DNA of 64,000 nucleotides from Verrucomicrobiota bacterium. Its GTDB lineage: Bacteria; Verrucomicrobiota; Verrucomicrobiia; Opitutales; UBA953. The translations under genes were made by a program, and so were the position numbers. The notes under the pieces were generated by a model that worked only from the letters and a program-made list of their open reading frames with translations, was not told the DNA's origin and made no database searches. The stretch lies in the NCBI GenBank assembly GCA_003569205.1, contig BGOK01000010.1:32042-96041 (forward strand). Reading direction: 5' to 3'. Below, piece by piece: positions 36,116 to 45,361 of the stretch (its first letter is position 1; every line of letters begins with the position of its first letter).

Positions 36116-37084
36116 ATGAGCTCCCTCCGTACCCTCCTGCCCTGCCTACTGGCCGGGCTGGCCTCCGTGGCCTCCGCCCAAACTGCCGCCCCTAAGGCCA
36201 ACGCTGCCCCGACTAAGGATTGGAACGCGCAGTATGTCCTCGGGCCCGATTCCCAGGAGAAGGCCAACGTGCCCAAGGGCGCCATCATCAAGTACCACCT
36301 CGATGACTCGAAGACCTTCCCCGGTTACGGTCGCGACTGGGCACTCTACATCCCTGCCCAATACGACGGCAAGAAAGAGGCCTGCCTCATGGTCTTCCAA
36401 GACGGCATGGGCTACATCGGGCCCAAGGGCAACTGGCGGGTCTCGACGGTCTTCGACAACCTGATTGCCGAAGGTAAGATGCCCGTGACGATTGCGCTCT
36501 TCATCAACCCCGGCTTCGCCCCCGACAAGAACAACCCCACCGGCAAGGGGAAGGATGGCAAGCCGCTCGGTAAGTCGAATCGCTCCTTCGAATACGACAA
36601 CGTCACCGACAAGTATGTCACGTTCCTGCTCGAAGAAATGATCCCGCTCGTCGAAGCCAAGAATTACAAGATCTCCAAGGACCCTAAGCGTCGCGCCATC
36701 GGCGGTGCTTCGTCCGGCGGTATCTGCGCCTTCAACGTCGCCTGGCAGCGTCCCGACGCCTTCAGCAAAGTCTTCACGACCATCGGTAGCTTCACCAATA
36801 TCCGCGGCGTGATTTCTAACGGCAAGGAAGTCGGCGGTAACCAGTTCCCCCAGATGGTCATGGATAGCCCGAAGAAGGATATCCGCGTCTACTCTCAGGA
36901 CGGCACCCATGACCTGACCAACCAGTTCGGCGTGTGGCCTGAGGCCAATCAAAAGATGGCCGACGCCTGGAAGGCTAAGGGCTACGATTATCAGTTCATC
37001 ATGGGCGAAGGCACGCATGACGGCCGTCATGGCGGCATGCTCATGCCCGAAGCCCTCAAGTGGCTCTGGCGCGATGTCCGCTAA
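36116..37084 (+). CDS. exported esterase, enterochelin esterase-like (alpha/beta hydrolase)
   Basis: 322 residues with a signal peptide (LLPCLLAGLASVASAQ). The nucleophile elbow is GGASSGGICAF; YIPAQYDGKKEACLMVFQDG and a late GTHDGRHGG (candidate catalytic His) fit the PF00756 esterase family. Exported members in this phylum often act as acetyl-xylan or feruloyl esterases on plant polysaccharides, so a side-chain esterase is a reasonable inference. A siderophore role is less likely because no siderophore genes are near. Followed 10 bp later by the DUF1080 gene. Confidence 0.82.
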   Translation: MSSLRTLLPCLLAGLASVASAQTAAPKANAAPTKDWNAQYVLGPDSQEKANVPKGAIIKYHLDDSKTFPGYGRDWALYIPAQYDGKKEACLMVFQDGMGYIGPKGNWRVSTVFDNLIAEGKMPVTIALFINPGFAPDKNNPTGKGKDGKPLGKSNRSFEYDNVTDKYVTFLLEEMIPLVEAKNYKISKDPKRRAIGGASSGGICAFNVAWQRPDAFSKVFTTIGSFTNIRGVISNGKEVGGNQFPQMVMDSPKKDIRVYSQDGTHDLTNQFGVWPEANQKMADAWKAKGYDYQFIMGEGTHDGRHGGMLMPEALKWLWRDVR

Positions 37085-37094
37085 GCCCTCTACT

Positions 37095-37962
37095 ATGCGC
37101 CCCTTCTTTTTACTGTTTAGTTTGACCGTGGTGGCCTTCGCCGCGGATGAACCTGCCTTCACCCCGATGCTCGATGAGAAAATTGTCGCAATGGGAAAAG
37201 TGGCTGGGCGTCCCGCATCGTTCCTACGAGGTGCCCGGCTACACCCGTGGTGCCACCGCCAAGGAAGACCCCGTACTCGGCCTCAACCGCGACCCGCTCA
37301 ACGTCTACTCAGCGAAGCTCGTCGACGGCGAACCCGTCCTGCACATCACGGGCCAAGTCTTTGGCGGCCTGACGTCTCTCAAGTCCTACGACAACTTTCA
37401 CCTGCGCACGCAGCAGCGCTGGGGTACCAAGAAGTGGGAGCCGCGCCTCAACGCAGTCCGCGATAACGGTATCCTCTTCTACTGCGTTGGCGAACATGGG
37501 GCCGGCGGTAAGAATTGGATGCGCAGCCAAGAATACCAAGTTCAAGAAGGCGACACGGGCGATTGGTGGCCTATCGCTGGCGCGATTATCGACGTGCAGG
37601 CCCGCGATGAAGGCAAGACGGTCGTCTACGATCCGAAAGCTCCCGTACGCATGATGCGGAACCGCGTCTGGCATGGCACCGATTACCAAGAAAAGCCCTC
37701 GGGCGAGTGGAACGTTCTCGATGTCTACTCCCTAAACGGCAACGCGGTATTCCGCCTAAACGGCCGGACCGTGAACGTCATCCTCAATTCGCGCTACCGC
37801 GAAAAGGGCTCGGACCAAGACATCCCTCTCAAGGCCGGTAAGCTCCAGATTCAATCCGAAGCCGCTGCGTGCGAGTATCGTCGCTTGGAGATTCGCCCGT
37901 TGACGGCTTGGCCGAAGGAAGTAGCGGGTGACGTGCCGACCATCGTCCCGCCGGCGAAGTAA
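37095..37962 (+). CDS. exported DUF1080 (3-keto-disaccharide hydrolase-type) protein, one frameshift
   Basis: The start ATG at 37095 gives a signal peptide (MRPFFLLFSLTVVAFAADEP) and FTPMLDEK, but that frame then turns to nonsense. The frame one base later continues with LSQWEKWLGVPHRS and runs to 37962 as a normal DUF1080 domain (GILFYCVGEHGAGG, SQEYQVQEGDTGDWW, CEYRRLEIRPL). Removing one A from the AAAA run at 37179-37182 joins them into about 288 residues. The family has a concanavalin-like fold; some members hydrolyse 3-keto-glycosides. The cause may be a sequence error, a real mutation or slippage. It precedes the sugar ABC genes by 5 bp. Confidence 0.8.
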
Positions 37963-37967
37963 ACCCC

Positions 37968-39443
37968 ATGCTCCGTGCCTGCCAACTGACCAAGACCTTC
38001 GGTGGTCTGTCCGTTCTGCAGGAGGCTTCGATCGATTTTCATCCGGGCGAGGTGCATGCGCTGATGGGCGAGAACGGTGCCGGCAAGTCGACGTTACTGA
38101 AGATGTTGGCTGGGCTGTATCAGCCGAATGGTGGGTCCATCGAATGGCGCGGCCAGTCGGTGCGCTTCCAGTCGCCGCACGATGCTTTATCCCAAGGCAT
38201 TGCGATGGTCCACCAGGAGTTGATGCCGATCCCTGACCTCAACGTCGCGGAGAATCTTCTGCTCGGCATGGAGCCGGTCAACGCACTCGGCTGGGTCGAC
38301 CGCGCCGAGCTGCACCGCCAAGCCCAGTCTTGGCTCAAGCAGCTGAACACTGACCTCGATACCCACCAGCCCATGCGCCGCCTCTCCGTGGCCCAGATAC
38401 AGGTGGTCGAAATCGCCAAGGCCCTGGCCCGCCAAGCCGACGTCATTTTGATGGATGAACCGACGGCCGCGCTGTCCAACCACGAGGTCACCGCCTTGTT
38501 TAGCGCCATCAATACCCTCCGCCAACGCGGCGTCGCCGTGGTCTATACGACGCATAAGATGGACGAGGTTTTCCGTTTAGCCGACCGCATCTCCGTCCTC
38601 CGTGATGGCCAGCTGGTGTGCACGAAAGCGGCCATTGAGTTCTCACCTGAATCTCTGATTGCACACATGGTCGGCCGGGAACTTGCGCAAGTCTTCCCTC
38701 CAATCACCACGACGCCCGGCGATGTCATCCTCGAAGTCCGCGGCCTGACCCGCGAGCCGTCCTTCCGTGATATCTCTTTCACGCTCCGTCGGGGCGAAGT
38801 CCTCGGGCTCGCGGGACTCATGGGCGCTGGGCGGACCGAAGTAGTCAGTGCCGTCTTCGGGCTCACGCCCGCCACTTCAGGAGAAATCCTCCTGCAGGGC
38901 GTCCCAACCCGCATCACCTGCCCGGCCGAGGCCATCGCCGCCGGGATTGGCATGGTCACCGAAGACCGTAAAGGGCTGGGCATCGTTCCTGCGATGAGTG
39001 TGGGGCATAACCTGACGCTCGCCGCTCTCCCCCAGTTCAGCCGAAGCGCCCTCCTTGACGCCGCTGCCGAAAGGTGCGCCACGCAGACCGCGACGACGGA
39101 TTTCGCCATCAAAGCCAGCAGCCCCCAGCAAGCCATTCGTGAACTCAGTGGCGGCAACCAACAAAAGGTTCTGCTCGCCCGCGCCCTCCTTAACCGACCA
39201 GCGATTCTGATTCTCGATGAACCTACCCGCGGTATCGATATCGGAGCCAAGGCGGAGATCTACGCACTCATCGGACGGCTGTCCGCCCAAGGCACCGCCG
39301 TGCTCCTGGTCTCGTCTGAGTTGCCCGAAATCCTTTCCCTGACTCACCGTATCCTTGTCCTTCGCCAAGGGAAACTCTCCGCCGAACTCGACCCACGCCA
39401 AACTAACCAGGAGGAAATCCTCCGCCACGCCATGCCCCAATGA
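37968..39443 (+). CDS. rbsA: sugar ABC importer, ATP-binding protein (RbsA type)
   Basis: 491 residues, two fused ATPase domains as in RbsA/MglA/XylG. Domain 1 has Walker A GENGAGKSTLLKML and Walker B VILMDEPTAAL with a degenerate signature LSVAQIQ. Domain 2 has a degenerate Walker A (LMGAGRTEVV), signature LSGGNQQKVLLARALL and ILILDEPTRGID. It energises uptake of a monosaccharide, with the permease and binding protein encoded next. The stop overlaps the permease start by 4 bp (ATGA). Ribose is not proven; the symbol marks the family only. Confidence 0.9.
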   Translation: MLRACQLTKTFGGLSVLQEASIDFHPGEVHALMGENGAGKSTLLKMLAGLYQPNGGSIEWRGQSVRFQSPHDALSQGIAMVHQELMPIPDLNVAENLLLGMEPVNALGWVDRAELHRQAQSWLKQLNTDLDTHQPMRRLSVAQIQVVEIAKALARQADVILMDEPTAALSNHEVTALFSAINTLRQRGVAVVYTTHKMDEVFRLADRISVLRDGQLVCTKAAIEFSPESLIAHMVGRELAQVFPPITTTPGDVILEVRGLTREPSFRDISFTLRRGEVLGLAGLMGAGRTEVVSAVFGLTPATSGEILLQGVPTRITCPAEAIAAGIGMVTEDRKGLGIVPAMSVGHNLTLAALPQFSRSALLDAAAERCATQTATTDFAIKASSPQQAIRELSGGNQQKVLLARALLNRPAILILDEPTRGIDIGAKAEIYALIGRLSAQGTAVLLVSSELPEILSLTHRILVLRQGKLSAELDPRQTNQEEILRHAMPQ

Positions 39444-40387
39444 ACGCCGCCCGTCCCTCCCTCGACCGCAATTTCCTGAACCGCTTCGGCATCTTGATTG
39501 CGCTCATTACCCTCGCCCTCGTGCTCTCCGTGACGACCGATAGTTTCGCCTCGGCCTCGAACCTCACCAACGTCGCCCGCCAAGTCTCCATTAACGGCAT
39601 CCTCGCTGTCGCCGTGACCTTCGTCCTCCTGACCGGCGGCGTCGACCTTTCCCTCGGCTCCGTCGTCGCACTCAGCGGTGTGGTCTGCGCCCTCTTCGCC
39701 CATCCTGGTGAATACCCGCTCGTCGTGCCAATCTCTATGGGCCTAATCACGGGCGCCCTCTGCGGTTTGCTGAACGGCGTACTCGTGACGTGGGGTGGCA
39801 TCGCACCATTCATTGTGACCCTAGGCATGATGACGATGGCCCGCGGGTTGGCTTTAATCTTCAGTAGCGGCAAACCGGTCGCGGATATGACCCCAGCCTT
39901 AACCAACCTCGCTGGTGATTTAGGCCCTGTGCCGATTCCAGTCCTCTGCTTCGCCGTCGTCGCTCTCCTCGCTTGGCTCTTCCTCGGACGCTTCCGCCTT
40001 GGCCGTCACCTCTACGCGGTCGGCGGTAACGAGCAGGCCGCCCGCGCGGCCGGCGTTTCCGTCACTAAGGTTAAACTCTTCGCCTATGGTATCTGTGGTT
40101 TGCTCACGGGCTTGGCAGGCGTCGTCCTCGCCGCTCGCATCACCACGGGACAACCTAACGCGGGCCAAGCCTACGAACTCGATGCCATCGCCGCGGTCGT
40201 GATCGGTGGTACCAGCCTATCTGGCGGGGTCGGTAGTATCCGCGGGACCATCCTCGGCGTCCTTCTCATCGGCATCATCAATAACGGCTTGGACCTGCAA
40301 GGGGTCTCTTCGTACTACCAGGCCGTGATTAAGGGGCTCATCATCGTGGGTGCGGTTTGGCTCGACCGCCGTCAGTCCCGTTCGTAA
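39440..40387 (+). CDS. rbsC: sugar ABC importer, permease (RbsC type)
   Basis: 315 residues with eight to ten membrane segments. It has the BPD_transp_2 pattern: LTGGVDLSLGSVVAL, then GRHLYAVGGNEQAARAAGVS, and ELDAIAAVVIGGTSLSGGVG, which are typical of ribose/xylose permeases. It is coupled to the ATPase by a 4-bp overlap and precedes the binding protein by 9 bp. Confidence 0.92.
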   Translation: MNAARPSLDRNFLNRFGILIALITLALVLSVTTDSFASASNLTNVARQVSINGILAVAVTFVLLTGGVDLSLGSVVALSGVVCALFAHPGEYPLVVPISMGLITGALCGLLNGVLVTWGGIAPFIVTLGMMTMARGLALIFSSGKPVADMTPALTNLAGDLGPVPIPVLCFAVVALLAWLFLGRFRLGRHLYAVGGNEQAARAAGVSVTKVKLFAYGICGLLTGLAGVVLAARITTGQPNAGQAYELDAIAAVVIGGTSLSGGVGSIRGTILGVLLIGIINNGLDLQGVSSYYQAVIKGLIIVGAVWLDRRQSRS

Positions 40388-40396
40388 TCCTTAGAC

Positions 40397-41347
40397 ATGC
40401 GCCCTACCCCCCGCCTGGCCATCGGCTCGATGCTGGCCGCCCTGACCATCTTTAGCCTCTTCCTGCCTGGCTGCAAAAAGCCGGCTGAACGTAAAGAAGG
40501 CGAAATCCTCATCGGCTTCTCCTCGCGCGACCTTTCCGCCGAATACACGGCGAAACTTTCCGAAGCTATCGTCGAATATGCCAAGACCAAGCCCGGCGTG
40601 AAACTCGTGATGGTCGATGCCCAGTCCGACGTCCAAAAACAGTTCAGCCAAGTCGAGAACTTCGTCGCCCAAAAAGTCGACGCTATCATCTTGAATCCGT
40701 GTGAACTCGAGGCCAGTACCCCGGCCGTCGATTACGTCAAGGCCGCCAAGATCCCGCTCGTCCTCGTCAATCAGGTGACCAAATCGGCGGGCGATAGCTA
40801 CATCGGCTCTAATGACTTCGAAGCCGGCCGTATCGCCATGGAAGCGATCGCAAAGAAACTGAACGGCCAAGGTGGCGTCCTCATGATCCATGGCATCATG
40901 GGCACCTCGGCCCAGCTCCAGCGCGAAGCCGGCGCCCGCGAGGTATTCGCCAAATACCCTGGCCTCAAACTCATTGACCAACAGACCGCCTCTTGGGATC
41001 GCGCTAAGGCCATGGCCTTGACCGAGAATTGGATTCAAGCCCACAAAGGGAAATTCCAAGCCGTCTTCGCGCATAATGACGAAATGGCCATGGGCGCCCT
41101 GCTCGCCCTCGAACGTGCGGGCATCAAGAAGGACGTCACCGTCATCGGCATCGACGCCATCGCCCAAGCGCTGACCGCGGTGAAAGAAGGTCGCCTCGAT
41201 GCGACGGTCTTCCAGGATGCCGTTGGCCAAGGCCGCGGCTCCGTTGACGCCGCCCTCCTCCTGGCGCGTAAACAGCCCTGCCCAAAGGAGAACCTCATCC
41301 CTTTCCAACTCGTGACCCTCGAGAACCTTTCTTCTTTCCTCAAATAA
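40397..41347 (+). CDS. rbsB: sugar ABC importer, substrate-binding lipoprotein (RbsB type)
   Basis: 316 residues with a lipobox LFLPGC (Cys26). It is a Peripla_BP_4 protein: ILIGFSSRDLSAEYTAKLSEAI near the N-terminus, QVENFVAQKVDAIILNP, the hinge block AKIPLVLVNQ, and AHNDEMAMGALLAL with VTVIGIDAIAQAL. It captures a sugar and delivers it to the permease. Being lipid-anchored is common in this phylum. Next is the NIPSNAP gene 1 bp later. Confidence 0.92.
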   Translation: MRPTPRLAIGSMLAALTIFSLFLPGCKKPAERKEGEILIGFSSRDLSAEYTAKLSEAIVEYAKTKPGVKLVMVDAQSDVQKQFSQVENFVAQKVDAIILNPCELEASTPAVDYVKAAKIPLVLVNQVTKSAGDSYIGSNDFEAGRIAMEAIAKKLNGQGGVLMIHGIMGTSAQLQREAGAREVFAKYPGLKLIDQQTASWDRAKAMALTENWIQAHKGKFQAVFAHNDEMAMGALLALERAGIKKDVTVIGIDAIAQALTAVKEGRLDATVFQDAVGQGRGSVDAALLLARKQPCPKENLIPFQLVTLENLSSFLK

Positions 41348-41348
41348 T

Positions 41349-42125
41349 ATGAAAACCCTGCTCTGCCTCCTCACCTTCGGGCTGTTTGCGACCGCCGCCG
41401 TCGCCGCCGAACCCGACACCCGTCTCTTCGAGATGCGCGTCTACTACGCCGCCGAAGGCAAGCTCGACGGCCTCAACGCCCGCTTCCGCGACCACACCCT
41501 AAAGCTCTTCGCCAAGCATGGCATGACCAGCCTCGGCTACTTCGTCCCGACGAAGAACACGGAAAACAAGTTAGTCTACTTCCTCGCCTACCCCGACCGT
41601 GCCGCCCGCGATGCTTCCTGGAAGGCCTTCCAGGCCGACCCCGATTGGAAGGCCGCCGCTAAAGCCTCCGAAGTAAACGGTAAGCTGATCACCAAGATAG
41701 AGTCTGCCTTCCTCACTGCGACCGACTACTCCGCACTAGCCCAGGTCAAGGCCTACGGCCCAGGCGTCTTCGAGCTCCGCACCTACACGACCGAAGCCGG
41801 CCGCCTGCCCGACCTCAACGCCCGTTTCCGCGACCACACCCTAAAGCTCTTCGAAAAGTATGGCATGACGAACGTCAGCTACTGGAACCTCGCCGCCGAC
41901 CAAAAAGGCGCCAAATCCCCGCTCGTGGCCGGTAACACCCTCATCTACCTCCTGAGCCACAAGTCTGAGGCTGCCGCCAAGGCCAGCTTCGACGGCTTCC
42001 GTGCCGACCCGGCTTGGAGCGCCGCCAAGGAAGCCTCGGAAAAGAAGGCCGGCGGCTCCCTGACCATCAAGGATGGCGTGAAGTCCGAGTTCCTGGTCCC
42101 GATGGATTATTCTCCTGTAAAGTAA
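41349..42125 (+). CDS. exported protein with two NIPSNAP domains
   Basis: 258 residues, signal peptide at 1-20 (LTFGLFATAAVAAEP). Two NIPSNAP domains (dimeric alpha/beta-barrel fold) are in tandem: RLFEMRVYYAAEGKLDGLNA and VFELRTYTTEAGRLPDLNAR, each followed by LNARFRDHTLKLF. At DNA level the matching stretch is nearly identical at 41479-41512 and 41815-41852, indicating internal duplication. The biochemical role of bacterial NIPSNAP proteins is not known. It is the last gene before a strong terminator, so it closes the sugar-uptake unit. Confidence 0.85.
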   Translation: MKTLLCLLTFGLFATAAVAAEPDTRLFEMRVYYAAEGKLDGLNARFRDHTLKLFAKHGMTSLGYFVPTKNTENKLVYFLAYPDRAARDASWKAFQADPDWKAAAKASEVNGKLITKIESAFLTATDYSALAQVKAYGPGVFELRTYTTEAGRLPDLNARFRDHTLKLFEKYGMTNVSYWNLAADQKGAKSPLVAGNTLIYLLSHKSEAAAKASFDGFRADPAWSAAKEASEKKAGGSLTIKDGVKSEFLVPMDYSPVK

Positions 42126-42144
42126 TTCTCCTTCAGGCTCTTGC

Positions 42145-42169
42145 AAAACCCCTCATATGAGGGGTTTTT
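42145..42169 (+). terminator. rho-independent terminator after the NIPSNAP gene
   Basis: AAAACCCCTCAT pairs perfectly with ATGAGGGGTTTT and the stem ends in a T run. It lies 20 bp after the NIPSNAP stop and separates the 29-42 kb unit from the second PSD1/DUF1501 pair. Confidence 0.9.
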
Positions 42170-42226
42170 CTGTTTAGGAGGGTTGCAGGGAACACCCGAG
42201 GTCCTAGGTTGGTCTTACCCCTAGTT

Positions 42227-45200
42227 ATGTCGTCCCGACTTTCCCTCTTCCTGTTGGCCCCACTCGCTGCCGTGGCCGCCGACGGCGTCTCGTTTAACCG
42301 CGACATCCAACCCATCCTTTCCGAGTATTGCTACCACTGCCACGGGCCTGACGCTAGTTCGCGCAAGTCCAAGCTTCGCCTCGACCGCGCTGAGTTCGCT
42401 TTCCAGCCCGCCAAGAGCGGCGACGTAGTCATCGTCAAGGGTGCGGCCGACAAGTCGCCCCTGATTCAGCGCATCCTCAATAAAGACCAGGACGAGGTCA
42501 TGCCGCCGCCTGAGTCGCATAAGCAACTGAAGCCGGCTGAAATCGAACTCATTCGTCGCTGGGTCAACGAAGGTGCCAAGTATGAAGAGCACTGGTCCTT
42601 CCTGCCACCACAGCGTCCCACTCCGCCCGCCGACAAGACGGGTTGGGCGAAGACACCCGTCGATGCCTTCGTGGTCGCCACTCTCGCCCAGAACGGCCTG
42701 AAGCCGAATGGACCCGAAGCCAAGGAACGGCTCTTCCGTCGACTGAACCTCGACCTCACGGGCCTGCCGCCCACTCCCGAAGAGTTGCGCGCCTACTTGG
42801 CGGACCCTTCTCCCGACGCCTACGCCAAGGCCGCGGAGCGTCTGCTCAAGACGGATCAGCACGCCGAGCAGATGGCTCGTCACTGGCTGGATGCTGTGCG
42901 TTACGCCGACACCCACGGCATTCACATCGACAACGTTCGCAATATCTACCCTTACCGCGATTGGGTCATCAACGCCTTCAAGGCGAACATGCCGTTTGAT
43001 CGTTTCACCATTGAACAAATCGGCGGCGATCTCCTGCCCAACGCCACCATCGAGCAGCTCATCGCCACTGGCTACAACCGTTGCTTACCCACGACCGGTG
43101 AAGGGGGCGCCATCTCCGAAGAGGTCATGACGAATTACGCCAAGGACCAGGTCGAGACCTTGGGGGCAGTTTGGTTGGGGCTTACCAGCGGTTGCGCGGC
43201 CTGCCATGACCACAAGTTTGACCCGATCAGCCAAAAGGAATTCTACGCCATGGCCGCGTTCTTCCGGAATACTTCGATGTCCGCCCTCGACGGCAATAAC
43301 GCCAACCACCCGCCTTCCATGCTGGTCGCTCGTCCCGAAGACCGCGTGAAGCAGGCCGAATTGGATACCGTGCTCGCGGCCCTCAAGAAGGATGACGCAG
43401 TCCGCAAGGCCAAGGCCGACAAAGATTTCGCCACGTGGCGCGCTCAGGCCAACCCGAGCTCCATCGTAGCGAAAGAACTTCCGGCGGGCTGGATGTTCGA
43501 CGCCGCCACACCCATGACGGTCAAGACGCCGACCGGTCCTGCACTGACCGCTAAGGCGATTGGCAAACCCGCCTACAACAAGAAGCAAGGTGGCTTTGTC
43601 TTGGATGGCTCGTCCGCCTACGAACACGCGACCCTCGGTGATTTTGAAAAGACTCAGGCCTGGGCCGTGCAGGTTCGCCTGAAGATGACCAAGACGACTA
43701 ACGGTGCCGTGCTCGCGCGGATGGATGAAGGCAATAACTACCGCGGCTGGGATTTCTGGATCGAGAACGGTAACCCCGTCATGCACATCATCCAGACCTG
43801 GCCCGACCAGGCACTCAAGGTCCGCTCCGCGGGCGCCATCCCCGTGAACAAGGAAGTCGAGATTATCGCGACCTACGATGGTTCAGGTAAGCCCGAGGGC
43901 GTGAAGTTCTACATCGATGGCGACCTACAGAAAAACCTCGTCGATACCAATACCCTCCCCGCCAACGCGACCATCCGCACCACGACACCCTTCCGTTACG
44001 GTACTCGCAGTAAGGCCGGGGCCACCAGCATCGTCCTGGTTTCCGCCAATATCATCCCGGCCCTGGTTGAAGCCGGTGACGTCGCCACCTTGGGCAAGGT
44101 CCCCGAACTCCGCGCCGCCGTCGGTAAGGAAGGCGCCAAGGCCCCCGCCGCCTCCGTCGCCCTGCTGCGGAGCTACTACGACCGTCGCATCGATAAATCC
44201 GACCAATCCGTCGTGGCCAAAATCAAGGCTACCACGGCCGAACTCGACGTCGTTAAAGGTCGCGGTGCCATGACGCTCATCATGAAGGAGAACGCCACAC
44301 CGGCCACCGCCAAGCTCCTGATCCGCGGCGAATACACGCAACCGTCCGAGACCATCCCAGCCGGTACGCCCCGCGTACTGCCCCCCCTTAAGATCGAAGG
44401 TAAGACTGCCAACCGCCTCGACCTAGCCCGCTGGCTGGTTGACGGCCGCAACCCAATGACGGCCCGCGTCACCATGAACCGCCTCTGGTATCAATTCATG
44501 GGTACAGGCCTAGCCGAGACGACCGAGAACGTCGGCATCATGGGCGACAAACCCTCGCACCCCGAATTACTCGACTGGCTCGCCACCGAGTTCGTGGCCC
44601 AGAAGTGGGACGTGCGTGCGATGGTCCGCACAATCGTGCTTTCCGAGACCTACCGTCAGTCGGGCGCGATCACCCCACAGAAACTCGAGAAGGATCCAAA
44701 GAACCGTCTGCTTTCCCGCGGGCCTCGTTACCGCGTGGATGCGGAAATCGTCCGTGACCTCGCCCTCTCCACTGCTGGGCTCTTAATCCATAAGGTCGGC
44801 GGTCCGTCCACCCGCCCCTACCAGCCCGAGAATATCTGGAGCGACGTGGCGATGACGGGGAGCAACACGCGCTTCTACACGCCTGATAAGGGCGAAGGGC
44901 TCTACCGCCGCTCGATGTACACATTCCTCAAGCGTTCGGCCCCGCATCCCATGATGCTCAACTTCGATGCAACCTCCCGCGAGGTCTTCTGTACGCGCCG
45001 GGAACGCTCCAATAGCCCGCTACAGTCGCTGAACTTACTCAATGACGTCCAGTTCGTCGAAGCCTCCCGCGTCCTCGCCGAAAAGCTCCTCAAGGAGCAG
45101 ACCACCGATGCGGCGCGTATCGACCAGCTGAGCATTCTCCTCCTGTCCCGTCCGGCCACCGCCAAGGAACAGCAGATCTTCGCCAAGTCCCTGGCCGCCT

Positions 45201-45355
45201 TCCGTGCGGACTACGCGGCTAAGCCTGCGGAGGCCGCCAAGCTCCTGAAGGCCGGCGAAAAACCCGTCGACCCCAAGCTGCCGCCCAATGAGGTGGCTGC
45301 CTGGACGCTCGTCTGTTCGCAGATGTTCAACCGCGACGAAACCCTTAACAAATAA
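42227..45355 (+). CDS. PSD1-type cytochrome with DUF1549, LamG-like and DUF1553 domains (copy 2)
   Basis: 1042 residues from the ATG at 42227; a TTG 18 bases earlier is less likely. Signal peptide (LSLFLLAPLAAVAA), haem motif CYHCH at residues 35-39, DUF1549 (LDLTGLPPTPEELRAYL, HWLDAVRYADTHG, CAACHDHKFDPIS), a concanavalin-like domain in the middle (VKFYIDGDLQKNLV), and DUF1553 (NRLDLARWLVDGRNPMTARV). Same architecture as the copy at 30.2 kb but clearly diverged, so an old paralogue. It lies 57 bp after a terminator and 6 bp before its DUF1501 partner. Confidence 0.88.
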   Translation: MSSRLSLFLLAPLAAVAADGVSFNRDIQPILSEYCYHCHGPDASSRKSKLRLDRAEFAFQPAKSGDVVIVKGAADKSPLIQRILNKDQDEVMPPPESHKQLKPAEIELIRRWVNEGAKYEEHWSFLPPQRPTPPADKTGWAKTPVDAFVVATLAQNGLKPNGPEAKERLFRRLNLDLTGLPPTPEELRAYLADPSPDAYAKAAERLLKTDQHAEQMARHWLDAVRYADTHGIHIDNVRNIYPYRDWVINAFKANMPFDRFTIEQIGGDLLPNATIEQLIATGYNRCLPTTGEGGAISEEVMTNYAKDQVETLGAVWLGLTSGCAACHDHKFDPISQKEFYAMAAFFRNTSMSALDGNNANHPPSMLVARPEDRVKQAELDTVLAALKKDDAVRKAKADKDFATWRAQANPSSIVAKELPAGWMFDAATPMTVKTPTGPALTAKAIGKPAYNKKQGGFVLDGSSAYEHATLGDFEKTQAWAVQVRLKMTKTTNGAVLARMDEGNNYRGWDFWIENGNPVMHIIQTWPDQALKVRSAGAIPVNKEVEIIATYDGSGKPEGVKFYIDGDLQKNLVDTNTLPANATIRTTTPFRYGTRSKAGATSIVLVSANIIPALVEAGDVATLGKVPELRAAVGKEGAKAPAASVALLRSYYDRRIDKSDQSVVAKIKATTAELDVVKGRGAMTLIMKENATPATAKLLIRGEYTQPSETIPAGTPRVLPPLKIEGKTANRLDLARWLVDGRNPMTARVTMNRLWYQFMGTGLAETTENVGIMGDKPSHPELLDWLATEFVAQKWDVRAMVRTIVLSETYRQSGAITPQKLEKDPKNRLLSRGPRYRVDAEIVRDLALSTAGLLIHKVGGPSTRPYQPENIWSDVAMTGSNTRFYTPDKGEGLYRRSMYTFLKRSAPHPMMLNFDATSREVFCTRRERSNSPLQSLNLLNDVQFVEASRVLAEKLLKEQTTDAARIDQLSILLLSRPATAKEQQIFAKSLAAFRADYAAKPAEAAKLLKAGEKPVDPKLPPNEVAAWTLVCSQMFNRDETLNK

Positions 45356-45361
45356 TCCCCC

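Noticed and set aside
36146..37162. 338-codon minus-strand frame over the esterase gene
   Set aside because: Antisense shadow of a well supported esterase; composition only.
40391..41419. 342-codon minus-strand frame over the binding-protein gene
   Set aside because: Antisense shadow of a clear RbsB lipoprotein gene.
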